A stretch of 64,000 nucleotides of DNA from positions 124,001 through 188,000 of the forward strand of contig JALWTX010000006.1 in assembly GCA_026993355.1 (NCBI GenBank), in the 5' to 3' direction. Below, in pieces: positions 24,542-35,100 of this stretch. This DNA is from Flavobacteriales bacterium. Its GTDB lineage: Bacteria; Bacteroidota; Bacteroidia; Flavobacteriales; Flavobacteriaceae. Below the pieces are notes generated by a model, which saw nothing but the letters and a program-made list of their open reading frames with translations, was not told where the DNA came from and made no database searches. A program made the position numbers and the translations under genes. The first letter of the stretch is position 1; each line of letters opens with the position of its first letter.

Positions 24542-24978
24542 TAATTTTTAGATATTTCATCGGGTAATTCGTTAATATCATCGGTTTGATACGGAAAATA
24601 TTTTTTTAATTTTTGACCGACTAATAATATGCCTTGAGCCAAACCTTCTGCATATTGGCCTTTTTTAAAATATTTTAAAACTGTTTGGTTAACATCTTGC
24701 CAAAAGTTGTCTGGCACAACTGCATTAATCCCTTGATCAGCAACAATAATCAAAGTACGATGATTGACATCAACATAAAACAACACACCATTAGAAGCTT
24801 TTGTGTTGGTCATACCTATTTGCTTAAAAACCTCCCATACATATGGTATAGAAGGTTTCTCAGTTTTTTTAGATTCTAAATGGACACGAATTTCGCCAGA
24901 GGTATTTTTTTCTGCTTCCTTAATAGCAGAAACAAGCTTCTTTTCTTGCACAGGTGATAAAAACTCTTCGGCTGTCAT
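24541..24978 (-). CDS. TPM domain-containing protein
   Basis: This 145-residue protein consists of a TPM domain alone: FLSPVQEKKLVSAIKEAEKNTSGEIRVHLE, then NGVLFYVDVNHRTLIIVADQGIN. It has no signal peptide or membrane helix in the visible frame. Its ATG directly follows the LemA stop (TAA-ATG) and its stop overlaps the next TPM gene by one base, so all three are translated together. It may act on or with the LemA protein in the envelope; this is inferred from context. Confidence 0.87.
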   Translation of the reverse strand: MTAEEFLSPVQEKKLVSAIKEAEKNTSGEIRVHLESKKTEKPSIPYVWEVFKQIGMTNTKASNGVLFYVDVNHRTLIIVADQGINAVVPDNFWQDVNQTVLKYFKKGQYAEGLAQGILLVGQKLKKYFPYQTDDINELPDEISKN

Positions 24979-25569
24979 TTAAAATTGAACTTTTGGGGCT
25001 TTTTCGGCGCCTTTATCACTTTGGAAACGGGCCATAGGTTTAAAACCAAACATACCGGCCAGGATATTTCCGGGAAATTTACGAATGTAAATATTATATT
25101 TATTGACGGCATCATTATAACGATCCCGTTCTACTTTAATCCGGTTTTCAGTCCCCTCTAATTGACTTTGAAGTTCACTAAAATGTTGATCGGCTTTTAA
25201 TTCGGGGTATTTTTCTACTGTTACCAACAGACGGCTTAATGCCCCACTTAAACCCTGTTGTGCTTGTTGAAACTTGGCCAATTGTTCCGGTGTTATATTC
25301 GCCGGGTCTATTCTGGTTTGCGTTGCAGCCGCTCTTGCTTTTACGACAGCTTCTAAGGTTCCTTTTTCATGAGCTGCATAACCTTTTACGGTATTGACCA
25401 AATTTGGGATTAAATCGGCCCGTCTTTGATAGGCACTTTCAACCTTTGACCAGGCGGTTTTGGCATTTTCTTGATAAACAATACCAGTATTATAAAATCC
25501 GGCAAAAAAACGGTACAAAATAAAGGCAACCAATAAAAGGCCACCTAACACTACTAAAATTTTCTTCAT
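24979..25569 (-). CDS. lemA: LemA family protein
   Basis: The 196-residue protein has one N-terminal membrane helix (about residues 4-24) and a helical domain outside or inside the membrane, with the family motifs WSKVESAYQRRADLIPNLVNTVKGYAAHE-like sequence (residues about 43-72) and a C-terminal FPGNILAGMFGFKP. LemA proteins occur widely with TPM proteins; the function is not established. A near-consensus TATTTTTA lies upstream within the 36-base gap to the MerR gene, so it may also have its own promoter. Confidence 0.92.
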   Translation of the reverse strand: MKKILVVLGGLLLVAFILYRFFAGFYNTGIVYQENAKTAWSKVESAYQRRADLIPNLVNTVKGYAAHEKGTLEAVVKARAAATQTRIDPANITPEQLAKFQQAQQGLSGALSRLLVTVEKYPELKADQHFSELQSQLEGTENRIKVERDRYNDAVNKYNIYIRKFPGNILAGMFGFKPMARFQSDKGAEKAPKVQF

Positions 25570-25605
25570 AATAAAAAGTTTAATTTTGGTAAAAATAAGA
25601 AAAAA

Positions 25606-25932
25606 TTATAAGTTTTCTTTAATTTTTTCCAATTCTGCTTTAATATGATTTAACCGGTCGATAACGGACAAATTTTTGTTAATTTTCTGACGTGAGGTTC
25701 TTATTTTCTTTTTGGCTCCTTCCAGGGTAAAACCTTTTTCTTTGACCAAATGAAAAATTAATCGAAACTGTTCCAAATCTTTTTTGGTGTATAAACGTTC
25801 GCCTTTGGCATTTTTTTTAGGCTTTAGAACAAAACCGAACTCTTTTTCCCAATAACGGATTAAGGAGGCATTAACTGCAAAATATTTGGCAATTTCGCCG
25901 GTGCGGTAATATAATTTATCCGGTAAATCCAT
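25606..25932 (-). CDS. MerR family transcriptional regulator
   Basis: The 108-residue protein is little more than a MerR DNA-binding domain: LYYRTGEIAKYFAVNASLIRYWEKEFGF, then the wing GERLYTKKDLEQFRLIFHLVKEKGFTLEGAKKKI, and a coiled-coil end. No metal-binding or ligand domain is seen. The ATG overlaps the stop of the M23 peptidase gene (TAATG). In flavobacteria this peptidase-MerR-LemA order is familiar to me. Its target is unknown. Confidence 0.87.
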   Translation of the reverse strand: MDLPDKLYYRTGEIAKYFAVNASLIRYWEKEFGFVLKPKKNAKGERLYTKKDLEQFRLIFHLVKEKGFTLEGAKKKIRTSRQKINKNLSVIDRLNHIKAELEKIKENL

Positions 25933-26903
25933 TAATCCAAGGACTGATTTTCTTCTTTTGCCATTTTACGTAAACGGACATACATTTCCGGGGTCAAATC
26001 ATTGTAATAATAATTGATAGGATTAACTTTTTTACCATTAACATGGACTTCATAATGACAATGCGGACCGGCAGACAATCCTGTATTGCCCACAAAACCT
26101 ATTATTTGACCGCGTTTTACTTTTTGACCTTTTTTTACTGCAACTTTGCTCATGTGGCCATATAGGGTTTCGTAACCGAAGCCATGGTCAATTACGACAT
26201 GATTGCCAAACCCATTGGCTTTCCAACCGGCATGTTTTACAATACCATCGGCTGTGGCATAAATAGGTGTGCCGGTTTTGGCCGAGAAATCCATACCCCA
26301 GTGCATTCTTCGCGTTTTCAAAATAGGGTGTATCCGCATGCCATAACCGGAAGCCATTCTTTTCAAATCTTTGTTTTGTACCGGTTGAATAGCCGGCAAA
26401 TGCGCCAGCATTTTTTCTTTATTTTTGGCCAATTTTACAACTTCGTCAAAAGATTTGGACTGAACAACCAATTGTTTTTCAATTTTTTCCGCTTCTTCCA
26501 TTGATTTTTTTATCAAATCAGCATCGGGATAACCTTCCAAATTTTTGTATAAATCCACGCCACCATAACCGCCTTCCCTGACATCGTCAGAAATAGGCTC
26601 AGCCTCAAAAATAGTCCGGTAAATATTGTTATCTCTTTGCTTAATATCATTCAAAACCAATTGAATTTTCTTGAATTTTTTATCTAAAAGTGTATAATTT
26701 AATTTCAAATTTTCATTTTCACGCATCAAATTCTTCTCGCGTGGTGTTAAAAAGTATTCATTAGATGATGAGAGTAAGATCAAGATTGTACCAACTCCCA
26801 CAATTATTCCGGCTAAGAAAATTGTCAGCCATTTTTTTGAAGATGTTTCAACTTGTTTATATGAAAGTGATTCAGGATCGTAAATAAATTTCCGTTTAGA
26901 CAT
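25932..26903 (-). CDS. M23 family metallopeptidase
   Basis: The 323-residue envelope protein has an N-terminal cytoplasmic piece, one membrane helix (about residues 28-50), a coiled coil (about 60-165) and a C-terminal LytM/M23 domain. The zinc ligands are in HWGMD (His201, Asp205) and HCHYEVH (His281, His283). All appear intact, so it should cut peptidoglycan cross-links. I start it at MSKRKFIYDPESLSYKQ; an in-frame ATG 54 bases upstream would add an unlikely extension that runs into the palindrome. It heads the operon with MerR, LemA and the two TPM proteins. Confidence 0.9.
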   Translation of the reverse strand: MSKRKFIYDPESLSYKQVETSSKKWLTIFLAGIIVGVGTILILLSSSNEYFLTPREKNLMRENENLKLNYTLLDKKFKKIQLVLNDIKQRDNNIYRTIFEAEPISDDVREGGYGGVDLYKNLEGYPDADLIKKSMEEAEKIEKQLVVQSKSFDEVVKLAKNKEKMLAHLPAIQPVQNKDLKRMASGYGMRIHPILKTRRMHWGMDFSAKTGTPIYATADGIVKHAGWKANGFGNHVVIDHGFGYETLYGHMSKVAVKKGQKVKRGQIIGFVGNTGLSAGPHCHYEVHVNGKKVNPINYYYNDLTPEMYVRLRKMAKEENQSLD

Positions 26904-26954
26904 ATTTTGTTTTATTTTTGTTGCCCTATAATGTAAGCTTATTATAAATACTTT

Positions 26955-26978
26955 CACATTATATAATGTGCAAATTTA
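26955..26978. promoter_or_regulatory. 16-bp perfect palindrome and reverse-strand -7 element between the M23 gene and alaS
   Basis: CACATTATATAATGTG (26955-26970) is a perfect inverted repeat. Directly beside it, TAAATTTG on the reverse strand (26971-26978) matches the -7 consensus and faces the M23 operon, so the palindrome would cover that transcription start. A partial copy of the half-site, TATAATGT, lies about 30 bases away on the M23 side. It looks like an operator; the binding protein is not known, though the MerR protein of the operon is a candidate. Confidence 0.5.
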
Positions 26979-26992
26979 AAAAAAATATTCAG

Positions 26993-29629
26993 ATGAAAAT
27001 GTTAAATTCAAAGCAGATACGCCAAAGTTTTTTAGATTTCTTTGCTTCCAAAGGTCATAAAATAGTGCCTTCGGCGCCTATTGTGTTAAAAAATGATCCT
27101 ACATTGATGTTTACCAATGCCGGCATGAATCAATTTAAGGAATATTTTCTCGGTTATAAAAAACCACCTTATAAACGGGTGGCGGATACGCAAAAATGCC
27201 TTCGTGTTTCCGGTAAACATAACGACTTGGAAGAAGTAGGTTTGGATACTTATCATCATACGATGTTTGAAATGCTGGGGAACTGGAGTTTTGGCGATTA
27301 TTTTAAAAAAGAAGCAATCGCATGGGCGTGGGAACTGCTGACAGAAGTTTATAAGATTAATCCTGAAAACTTGTATGTAACTGTTTTTGAAGGAGCTGAA
27401 AAAGAAGGACTTGAAAAAGATGATGAAGCCTACGAGCTTTGGAAAGAACATATTGCGGAAGAACGTATTTTGCTGGGAAATAAAAAAGATAATTTTTGGG
27501 AAATGGGAGCCAGTGGACCCTGTGGCCCATCCTCAGAAATACATGTTGATTTAAGAAGTGACGAAGAAAAAAGAAAAATTCCGGGAAAAGATTTGGTAAA
27601 TAAAGATCATCCGGAGGTTATTGAAATCTGGAATTTAGTTTTTATCGAATTCAACCGTAAAGCCGATGGTAGTCTCGAAAAATTGCCTGAAAGACATATC
27701 GATACCGGTATGGGATTTGAACGCTTGGCCATGGTTTTGCAAGGAAAAAAATCAAATTATGACACCGATATTTTCATGCCACTTATAAAACAAATTGAAA
27801 ATATATCGGGCAAAGAATATGGCAAGAACAAAACAACAGACATTGCCATGCGTGTCATTGCCGATCATATCAGAGCCGTTGCTTTTTCAATAGCTGATGG
27901 ACAACTGCCTTCTAATACCGGTGCCGGATATGTTATCCGTCGCATATTGCGAAGAGCTGTCAGATATGGATTTACTTTTCTCGATCTTAAGGAACCATTC
28001 TTATACCAATTGGTTCCGACATTGGTTGAAATTATGGGTGAAGCTTTCCCTGAAATTAAAAAACAGCAAAATCTGATTACCAACGTCATTCGCGAAGAAG
28101 AACAATCCTTTTTAAGAACCTTGGAACAAGGTCTGGTCTTGCTAAATAAAATCATTGAAACAACAGACGGCAATAAAATACCAGGGGCCAAAGTTTTCGA
28201 ATTGTATGATACTTTTGGCTTCCCGAAAGATTTAACTGCATTAATTTTAAGAGAAAAAGGACTGACTTTTGATGAAGATGAATTTATGGCCGAAATGAAG
28301 AAGCAAAAGCAACGTTCCAAATCGGCAGCAAGTCTGTCAACAGATGATTGGGTCGTGATAAATGAGGATAAAGATGAGGCATTTGTCGGTTATGATCAAT
28401 TAGAAAGTCCGGTTAAAATTGTAAAATACCGTAAGGTTAAATCCAAAAAAGAAGGTGATCATTATCAATTGGTTTTTGATGTCACGCCTTTTTATCCAGA
28501 AAGCGGCGGACAAGTTGGCGACAATGGTTATATTGAAGATTCTAAAGGAAACAAAACAGAAATATTAGATACAAAAAAAGAAAATAATCTTATAGTACAC
28601 ATTGCCAAAAAATTACCGGAAAATCCGTCAGATAATTTCACCGCCCATGTCGATAAAGAAAATCGCGCTAAAACAGCGGCTAACCATTCAGCCACACATT
28701 TATTACATGAAGCCTTACGTGAAGTATTAGGCACGCATGTCGAGCAAAAAGGTTCGTTGGTCGCACCAACACATTTAAGGTTTGACTTTTCGCATTATAG
28801 TAAACTGACTGATGATGAAATAAAAAAAGTAGAAAATTTAGTCAACAAACGCATAGCCGAAAAACATCATTTGGTAGAAAAGAGAAATATCCCTATCTCC
28901 GAAGCACTTAAAGAAGGTGCTATGGCTTTATTTGGTGAAAAATATGGCGATAAAGTCCGTTTAATCAAATTTGGCGAGCATGCTGAATTATGTGGTGGAA
29001 CGCATGTTCAAAATACGGCAGATATTTGGCAATTTAAAATTTTGAACGAAAGCGCTATTGCAGCAGGAGTGCGACGAATAGAAGCCATCACCGGGGAAGC
29101 AGTTAAGGATTATTACAAACAACAAGATGAACAGTTGACTGCCATTAAAAAGATGTTAAAACATCCGACTGATTTGCAACAAACCATTGCCAATTTGCAA
29201 GCGGATAATCATAGCTTAAAAAAAGAAATTGAACAGTTAAAAAAAGAGAAAGCACAACACTTAAAAGACCAACTAAAAAATGAATTTGTAACTATTGGCG
29301 ATGTCAAATTTTTAGCTAAAAAATTGCGTTTAGACAATGCAACTATTAAAGATCTGCTCTTTTCCTTGGGTAAAAATCAGCAAGATATCATAGCTATTAT
29401 AGGATCGGAAGACAAAGATAAGGCAATTTTAAGCTTATATATTTCTAAAGAATTAGCAGAGAAATATAAGCTTAATGCCGGACAAATTATCAGAGAAATA
29501 GCTACTGAAATTAATGGTGGCGGTGGTGGTCAGGCTTTTTTTGCCACTGCCGGTGGTAAAAATATAGCCGGTATAAATAATGCCTTACAAAAAGCTAAAA
29601 CCATCATTACGAAACAAATTTTAGACTAA
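26993..29629 (+). CDS. alaS: Alanyl-tRNA synthetase
   Basis: The 878-residue enzyme charges tRNA-Ala. The N-terminal class II catalytic core has [20 protein letters not shown] and [14 protein letters not shown]. The editing domain carries [12 protein letters not shown] and the CGGTHV motif, both intact, so mischarged Ser and Gly should be cleared. The C-Ala domain ends with [14 protein letters not shown]. Either ATG 26993 or ATG 26999 could be the start; a further upstream ATG at 26966 sits inside the palindrome and is unlikely. A clear terminator follows. Confidence 0.96.
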   Translation: MKMLNSKQIRQSFLDFFASKGHKIVPSAPIVLKNDPTLMFTNAGMNQFKEYFLGYKKPPYKRVADTQKCLRVSGKHNDLEEVGLDTYHHTMFEMLGNWSFGDYFKKEAIAWAWELLTEVYKINPENLYVTVFEGAEKEGLEKDDEAYELWKEHIAEERILLGNKKDNFWEMGASGPCGPSSEIHVDLRSDEEKRKIPGKDLVNKDHPEVIEIWNLVFIEFNRKADGSLEKLPERHIDTGMGFERLAMVLQGKKSNYDTDIFMPLIKQIENISGKEYGKNKTTDIAMRVIADHIRAVAFSIADGQLPSNTGAGYVIRRILRRAVRYGFTFLDLKEPFLYQLVPTLVEIMGEAFPEIKKQQNLITNVIREEEQSFLRTLEQGLVLLNKIIETTDGNKIPGAKVFELYDTFGFPKDLTALILREKGLTFDEDEFMAEMKKQKQRSKSAASLSTDDWVVINEDKDEAFVGYDQLESPVKIVKYRKVKSKKEGDHYQLVFDVTPFYPESGGQVGDNGYIEDSKGNKTEILDTKKENNLIVHIAKKLPENPSDNFTAHVDKENRAKTAANHSATHLLHEALREVLGTHVEQKGSLVAPTHLRFDFSHYSKLTDDEIKKVENLVNKRIAEKHHLVEKRNIPISEALKEGAMALFGEKYGDKVRLIKFGEHAELCGGTHVQNTADIWQFKILNESAIAAGVRRIEAITGEAVKDYYKQQDEQLTAIKKMLKHPTDLQQTIANLQADNHSLKKEIEQLKKEKAQHLKDQLKNEFVTIGDVKFLAKKLRLDNATIKDLLFSLGKNQQDIIAIIGSEDKDKAILSLYISKELAEKYKLNAGQIIREIATEINGGGGGQAFFATAGGKNIAGINNALQKAKTIITKQILD

Positions 29630-29633
29630 TATC

Positions 29634-29659
29634 AGCCTGCTCAATGCAGGCTTTTTTTT
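29634..29659 (+). terminator. Rho-independent terminator of alaS
   Basis: AGCCTGC (29634-29640), a five-base loop and GCAGGCT (29646-29652) are followed by a run of seven T residues. Confidence 0.9.
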
Positions 29660-29673
29660 AAATTAAAGAGTTT

Positions 29674-30387
29674 ATGAACTTAATTATAGCCAGTACTTCT
29701 ACTGTTTTTGGAGACACTTATTTGAATTACTTATCTGAAACACTTAAGGAGCATTTTGAAGAGGTAAATGAGTTAGTCTTTATTCCATACGCACGGCCAA
29801 ATGGTGTGAGCTATGTTGCTTATACGCAAATTGCCCAGGCATTTTTTAAGAGATTTAATATAAAAGTACGCGGTATTCACACTTTTGACGAACCTAGAAA
29901 AGCCATAGCTCAAGCCCAAGGTATTTTTACCGGAGGAGGAAATACTTTTGTTTTGGTTAAAACTTTATACGAACAAAATTTGCTCAAGGTTTTAAGACAA
30001 AAAATATTAGCAGGAATTCCCTACTTAGGCACCAGCGCCGGTAGTAACATCACCGGACAGAACATGAAAACGACCAATGATATGCCTATAGTTGGAGTTC
30101 CTTCTTATCAAACTTTGGGTATTTTCCCATTTAACATTAATCCGCATTATTTAGATACAGCTCCGGAACTATTGAAGCATATGGGCGAAACAAGGGATGT
30201 CCGCCTAAAAGAGTATTTACATTTTAACAAAATACCCGTTGTAGCTTTGCGTGAAGGAAGTTATATCCAAGCAAATCAACATCAATGGCTATTAAAAGGG
30301 TCTAAATCTGCACGAATTTATTTTTCTTTGTCAGACATAAGAGAAATTGACAGCAATACCGATTTAAAGCCCTTATTTAAAAGCTGA
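29674..30387 (+). CDS. pepE: Dipeptidase E (alpha-aspartyl dipeptidase, S51 family)
   Basis: The 237-residue cytoplasmic peptidase should cleave dipeptides with N-terminal aspartate. IFTGGGNTFVLVKTLYE and the nucleophile elbow GTSAGSNI (Ser121) are the S51 landmarks, and NPHYLD later carries a conserved histidine. Length matches E. coli PepE (about 229). It is transcribed alone, 51 bases before the convergent cdd gene. Confidence 0.93.
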   Translation: MNLIIASTSTVFGDTYLNYLSETLKEHFEEVNELVFIPYARPNGVSYVAYTQIAQAFFKRFNIKVRGIHTFDEPRKAIAQAQGIFTGGGNTFVLVKTLYEQNLLKVLRQKILAGIPYLGTSAGSNITGQNMKTTNDMPIVGVPSYQTLGIFPFNINPHYLDTAPELLKHMGETRDVRLKEYLHFNKIPVVALREGSYIQANQHQWLLKGSKSARIYFSLSDIREIDSNTDLKPLFKS

Positions 30388-30438
30388 AAATTCATTAACA
30401 AAATGATAAAACAAACTACTTATCTTTTTATCCTTAAC

Positions 30439-30921
30439 TTACAAGTTTGAACTATCAAAAATCAGCGGTAACAAATCATGTAAAGAGTCTGACTTATATA
30501 TTTTTCCAATTTCGCCCATAAAATAAATTTCGATCGGACTTTCTTGCTTTATCTCGTATTCTGCAATAGCCTGCCGGCATGCGCCACAAGGAGGAATCGG
30601 TTGTTCCAAACGATGATTCTCGGACCGAGCCGTTATGGCCATTTTCAATATTTTTTTATCGGGATATTGGGCACCTGCCGACCAAATAGCGACTCGCTCG
30701 GCACACATACCGGAAGGATAAGCAGCATTTTCTTGATTATTACCTGTAACTACAATACTATTTTCTAACAATAAGGCAGCACCTACTTTAAAATGAGAAT
30801 ATGGGGCATAAGCCATCTCTCTGATTGCTACTGCTTGTGCCATTAAATCTTGTACATCAATGGGCAACTCGTCTATATTTTGGTATACACTTATTTCAGA
30901 AAATATCTTTATTTTTTCCAC
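30439..30921 (-). CDS. cdd: Cytidine deaminase
   Basis: The 160-residue enzyme deaminates cytidine and deoxycytidine. Zinc ligands are in MCAERVAIWSA and PPCGACRQAIAE, which are the two canonical motifs, and the substrate-binding SHFKVGAAL is present. It lies downstream of porV by 53 bases, an order (porU-porV-cdd) I recognise from other flavobacteria. It is probably cotranscribed with porV. It has no link to secretion beyond position. Confidence 0.95.
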   Translation of the reverse strand: MEKIKIFSEISVYQNIDELPIDVQDLMAQAVAIREMAYAPYSHFKVGAALLLENSIVVTGNNQENAAYPSGMCAERVAIWSAGAQYPDKKILKMAITARSENHRLEQPIPPCGACRQAIAEYEIKQESPIEIYFMGEIGKIYKSDSLHDLLPLIFDSSNL

Positions 30922-30974
30922 AAATTATTTTTTTTAGATAAGCCACTAAAGGGCATTAAAATATATTATTCAGT

Positions 30975-32129
30975 TTATTCTTCAGCCTTTTTTCCACCTT
31001 TTGCAAAATCACCAATATTAAAGGTTAATGAAAAACGCATGGTGTTATCTAAAGGAGAACGTAGCGTGCCAACAGAAAACAAATAAGACAAATCAAGCAT
31101 TAAATAATTATATTTAAAACCGGCTCCAATAGTAAAATACTTACGACGTCCTTTGATATCACTTTCATGAAAATAGCCGGAACGCAAAGAAAAGGAATCT
31201 AAGTAAGTGTATTCTACCCCTGCTGACCATTGAAATTCTTTCAGTTCTTCACTAAACCCACCCGGCGCATCAGTAAAAGATTGAAAAATACCGGTCATCC
31301 AGTTAACATTGTCATCTTTTCCTGCTACTATATTACCATTGGCATCTCTAATTGGGGGCGTTGGCACTAATAACTTATTGGTTTCAAGTGTCAATCCCAC
31401 GGTATTATATTGATCCATTATAAAATCAAAACCGGCACCTAATTTTAAATTTGTGGGCAAGAAATCGCCCTCATCACTCCGGTAATATTTCATTTTAGGA
31501 CCCAAATTTTGAATATTGAAACCTAATCTGTATCTTCCTTGAAAATCTTTAAAATCAATTTCATCCGAAACATAATATCCATTGATATCGACTGCAAAAC
31601 TTTTGGCTGCAGTAGCATCATTATTACCGGTTCCTAATTTTAAATCGGAAAAAATAAAACGCATAGCAACGCCCATCGAATAATTTTTAGAAAGTTTTAA
31701 GGCATAAGACCCATCAATATAAAATTCATTAGGCGAGACGGTACCTGTATAATTTCCGGATATATCGGTCAAATCAATATCGCCCAAACCAAAGTATTTA
31801 ATACTTACGCCAAAAGCACTACGGTCATTTAGCTTGTTATAATAGGTTCCATTTATTATTTTAATATCATTAACCAATTGACTTAAATAGGGTGTATAAC
31901 TAAAACCAAAGCCCATTTTTTCTTGAATACGGACGTATTTGGCAGGATTCCAAAATTGAGAAAAAGCATCAGGTGTCGTAGCTACACCCATATCGCCCAT
32001 TCCGGATGCTCGTGCATCGCTGGAAACCAAAATAAATGGAACGGCGGTGGTAATAACCCGGGAATCGGTTTGTGCCCAAAAATGGGTCGTTATAAGCAAA
32101 GCTAAAAGACTGAAAGATAAATTTTTCAT
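30975..32129 (-). CDS. porV: Type IX secretion system outer-membrane protein PorV
   Basis: The 384-residue protein has a signal peptide ending at FWAQ and a 14-strand-like beta-barrel pattern with many aromatic ends. VPFILVSSDARASGMGDMGVATTPDAFSQFWNPAKY at the N-terminus is strongly typical of PorV (LptO). In the T9SS it shuttles cargo from the translocon to the attachment complex with PorU. It lies 41 bases downstream of porU and also has its own -7 element, so it may be made in excess over PorU. Confidence 0.94.
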   Translation of the reverse strand: MKNLSFSLLALLITTHFWAQTDSRVITTAVPFILVSSDARASGMGDMGVATTPDAFSQFWNPAKYVRIQEKMGFGFSYTPYLSQLVNDIKIINGTYYNKLNDRSAFGVSIKYFGLGDIDLTDISGNYTGTVSPNEFYIDGSYALKLSKNYSMGVAMRFIFSDLKLGTGNNDATAAKSFAVDINGYYVSDEIDFKDFQGRYRLGFNIQNLGPKMKYYRSDEGDFLPTNLKLGAGFDFIMDQYNTVGLTLETNKLLVPTPPIRDANGNIVAGKDDNVNWMTGIFQSFTDAPGGFSEELKEFQWSAGVEYTYLDSFSLRSGYFHESDIKGRRKYFTIGAGFKYNYLMLDLSYLFSVGTLRSPLDNTMRFSLTFNIGDFAKGGKKAEE

Positions 32130-32151
32130 ACACTATTTTTTTGAAGGATTA

Positions 32152-32159
32152 CAAATTTA
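32152..32159 (-). promoter_or_regulatory. -7 promoter element of porV
   Basis: TAAATTTG on the reverse strand lies in the 41-base gap between porU and porV, 22 bases before the porV ATG. No TTG is found at -33. Confidence 0.5.
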
Positions 32160-32170
32160 CAATAAATAAG

Positions 32171-35100
32171 TTATAAGATAACTAATTTTTCTATTTTTTG
32201 CGCGGTTTTTCCCGCTTCTGTTCTAACACTTAATTTATATATATATACCCCTTTGGCTAACTTGTTACCATAATCATCACGGCCATCCCAATGAATACTT
32301 CTTTCGTTAAAACCTTCCGTATAAATAGTTTCTCTGTGTTGCCATACGAGTTTTCCACTGATGGTAAATACTTGAAGCAAAACCTCTAAATTCTCAAAAG
32401 GGTGATTATGATTAAACCAAAATTCGGTATAGTTAACAAAAGGATTAGGATAATTCAACACATGATCTAATTTTAAATCTTTTTCTTCAACTACTTGAAA
32501 ATCGAGATTAGCTGTGCTTGAATTATTATAAACATCCCAGGCTTTTATATGTAAAGTATGCCAGCCGGGACTTAAATTATACAAACGATATTTGACAGTG
32601 CCACGTTTATAGGTATTATTTTCCGTTTCATAAAAATCGTTTAAAATAAAAACCTCTGTCTGATTATCATCCAAATAAGCCGTTATATCATGACCAATGC
32701 CGCCGGTCGTATTTATACCGTGTTCGTCAGACAAATCAAGCAAAAGATAAGGGTTGGGGTTTGTGATTCCGCCCGAGACAAAGTCTCGATCGTTCAAATA
32801 GGCTTTTATTTCAGGTGGTGTTTTATCTTCTTCGGCATTTTCATCTACGCCACCAACTATGATATTTTCGTCATAACCAATTTTTTCAGTAACGTCATTA
32901 ACCGCATAAAAACTTAAACGTCCCTTTCCATATGTCAAATTAATATCTTTGGGAACTATAAATTCAAAACTAAATTTACCATTGACTATATCAGCTTTTC
33001 CTTGAAATAATTTTGCGCCAAGTTTTTTAAAATTCATCCTAAACCCATTACCATCATTATCTAAAGTGTGCGTTTCAATATATTTATCAAACACTATCGG
33101 ATTTATCGTTCCATTATATTGAGGTAACAATTGACCATTGACATCTTGAATTTCTCCTTTAATGATAATATGTTTTAATGCCTTAAGGGTATCAGTTGGT
33201 TTATTATTGACGGAAGTCAATACAATTTTAGGATTGGCAAAACCTAATTCAAAACCGGGATCGCCTAAGAAAGCAATATTGTATTTGCCTGTGCCGGCAT
33301 TGGTGTAAGTTTTAGCCATCCGCAAGGCTTCTGCCGGATTTTTAATAATATGCCCTTGCATAGAAGGTTCCAGACCAAACAATGCATCATAAAAATCTGT
33401 ATTCATACTTTTAGCATTGGAAGTCCATATTTCGCGAATAGTAGAAACCATTTCCAATACACCGCCATCCTTTTTCCATATCATATGTTCAGCAGCTGTT
33501 TCTTTGACCGGATTGTCAAAGCGGGCAAATTCACAGGTCATCGTCGTCATCAGGGGCAACCGGTCAAAATTGTGTAATTTAGACACATCTTCCATGGTCA
33601 GCATCCGTTCGTGACTTAAGGCAACTTCATTTCCATGACCGATATATCCCAATATCAAAGTACCTTTTTCTAATTGATTAAACAGGTCTCTTTTAGCATC
33701 GGGATAACGGGCGCCGCCGGGCGTATTAATTTGCTGATATGCATCTTGATAAATTTTAGACAAATTAAATTGCGGATGAAGTTGACTGATTTTTTTTGCA
33801 ATTGCTTCTGTGTTCTTTTCAAAGGCTATATCAAATGGATGACCCGGATCTGCATCGTCAGCCCAAAGTGTTATATAAGAACGCCAATTTTCTTTCGCAT
33901 TAATAGAAAGATAATGCTTATATTTTTGATATAAAGTTTGTGCTTCGTCTGTATTTCTGACTAACAAACGTCCGACGGCAATATCGGGTTTTTCGTAACT
34001 ATTGGCCAACAAACCTTCATTGTCATCCATCATGACAAAAAAGTCATCACTACCCACGGAATTCACCAGATTAAAAGCGTCCAAACTTTCAAAAATAGGT
34101 ACAATATTGCTATTTATGCCATGACTTAGAATATTTTCGGATATTACATTTTTAAAATCATTGGTAGCATCACCAAACAACATGACATATTTTATTTTTT
34201 TAGCCGGTGAACTTGCGTTTTTATAGACATATTTTATAAAATTTCTAATGGCTGCAATATCCTGTTGTCCATTACCAAATTCATTATATATTTTTGACAA
34301 ATCGGCTACAAAAACATTAAGCCCGTTTTGCCGGTGCATCTCAGCAAATTGTTCAGCTTTGGCATGTAAAAATGCCGGGGTAACAATCAAATAATCCACA
34401 TCTTTAAATTGTCCTGTATGATAAAAAACTTCCCGATGTAAATTTTGGTTACTGAGCTTTGTATTGTCGGTTTTTGAAGGCGAATAGTAATCATCGGGAT
34501 TAATGGCGATAAAACGTGGCTTGTTTTCTTGTAAAAAATTGAGATTAAAATTAGCCTGGTCATTGCGTACATAAGTTGGGTTAAAACGATCGGTAACCTC
34601 CCAAATTTGTTTTATTTTACCGGCTTGGCTAAACGAATAAACGCCAATTCCCTGACGTCCATCCGCCCCTGGATTATAAAACTTAAATTGCTTACCAATA
34701 TCAGTAAGCCGACAAAAAGCAGAAACATTAATATACTCCATATACAATTTGGCATCAAAGAAATTATTATTGTGATAAATAACTTGCACTGAAACCGGGT
34801 CGCCGGCAATAACTTTTTGATCAGCAATAAGCTTATCTGCCCCTACGGCATAAGTTGTTAAATAAAAGTTTGCTTGACCGGCCGGTTGTCCGTTAATTAA
34901 CGCAGACATATTGGTACCACTTTTATTGGTAGCGGCTTTAATTTCGTAATAAACAGGCTTATTCGCTTCTCTTTGTGAAAACTGAAAGCTAAAAGTTTTT
35001 TGGTTTTCAGTTGTCCCAAAAGGTTCGTCAAATATTTTGCGCCCCATATAAGTAAAAATTGTTTTGTCTTTTTCATAAAATTTCCGGGCTAAATAATCAT

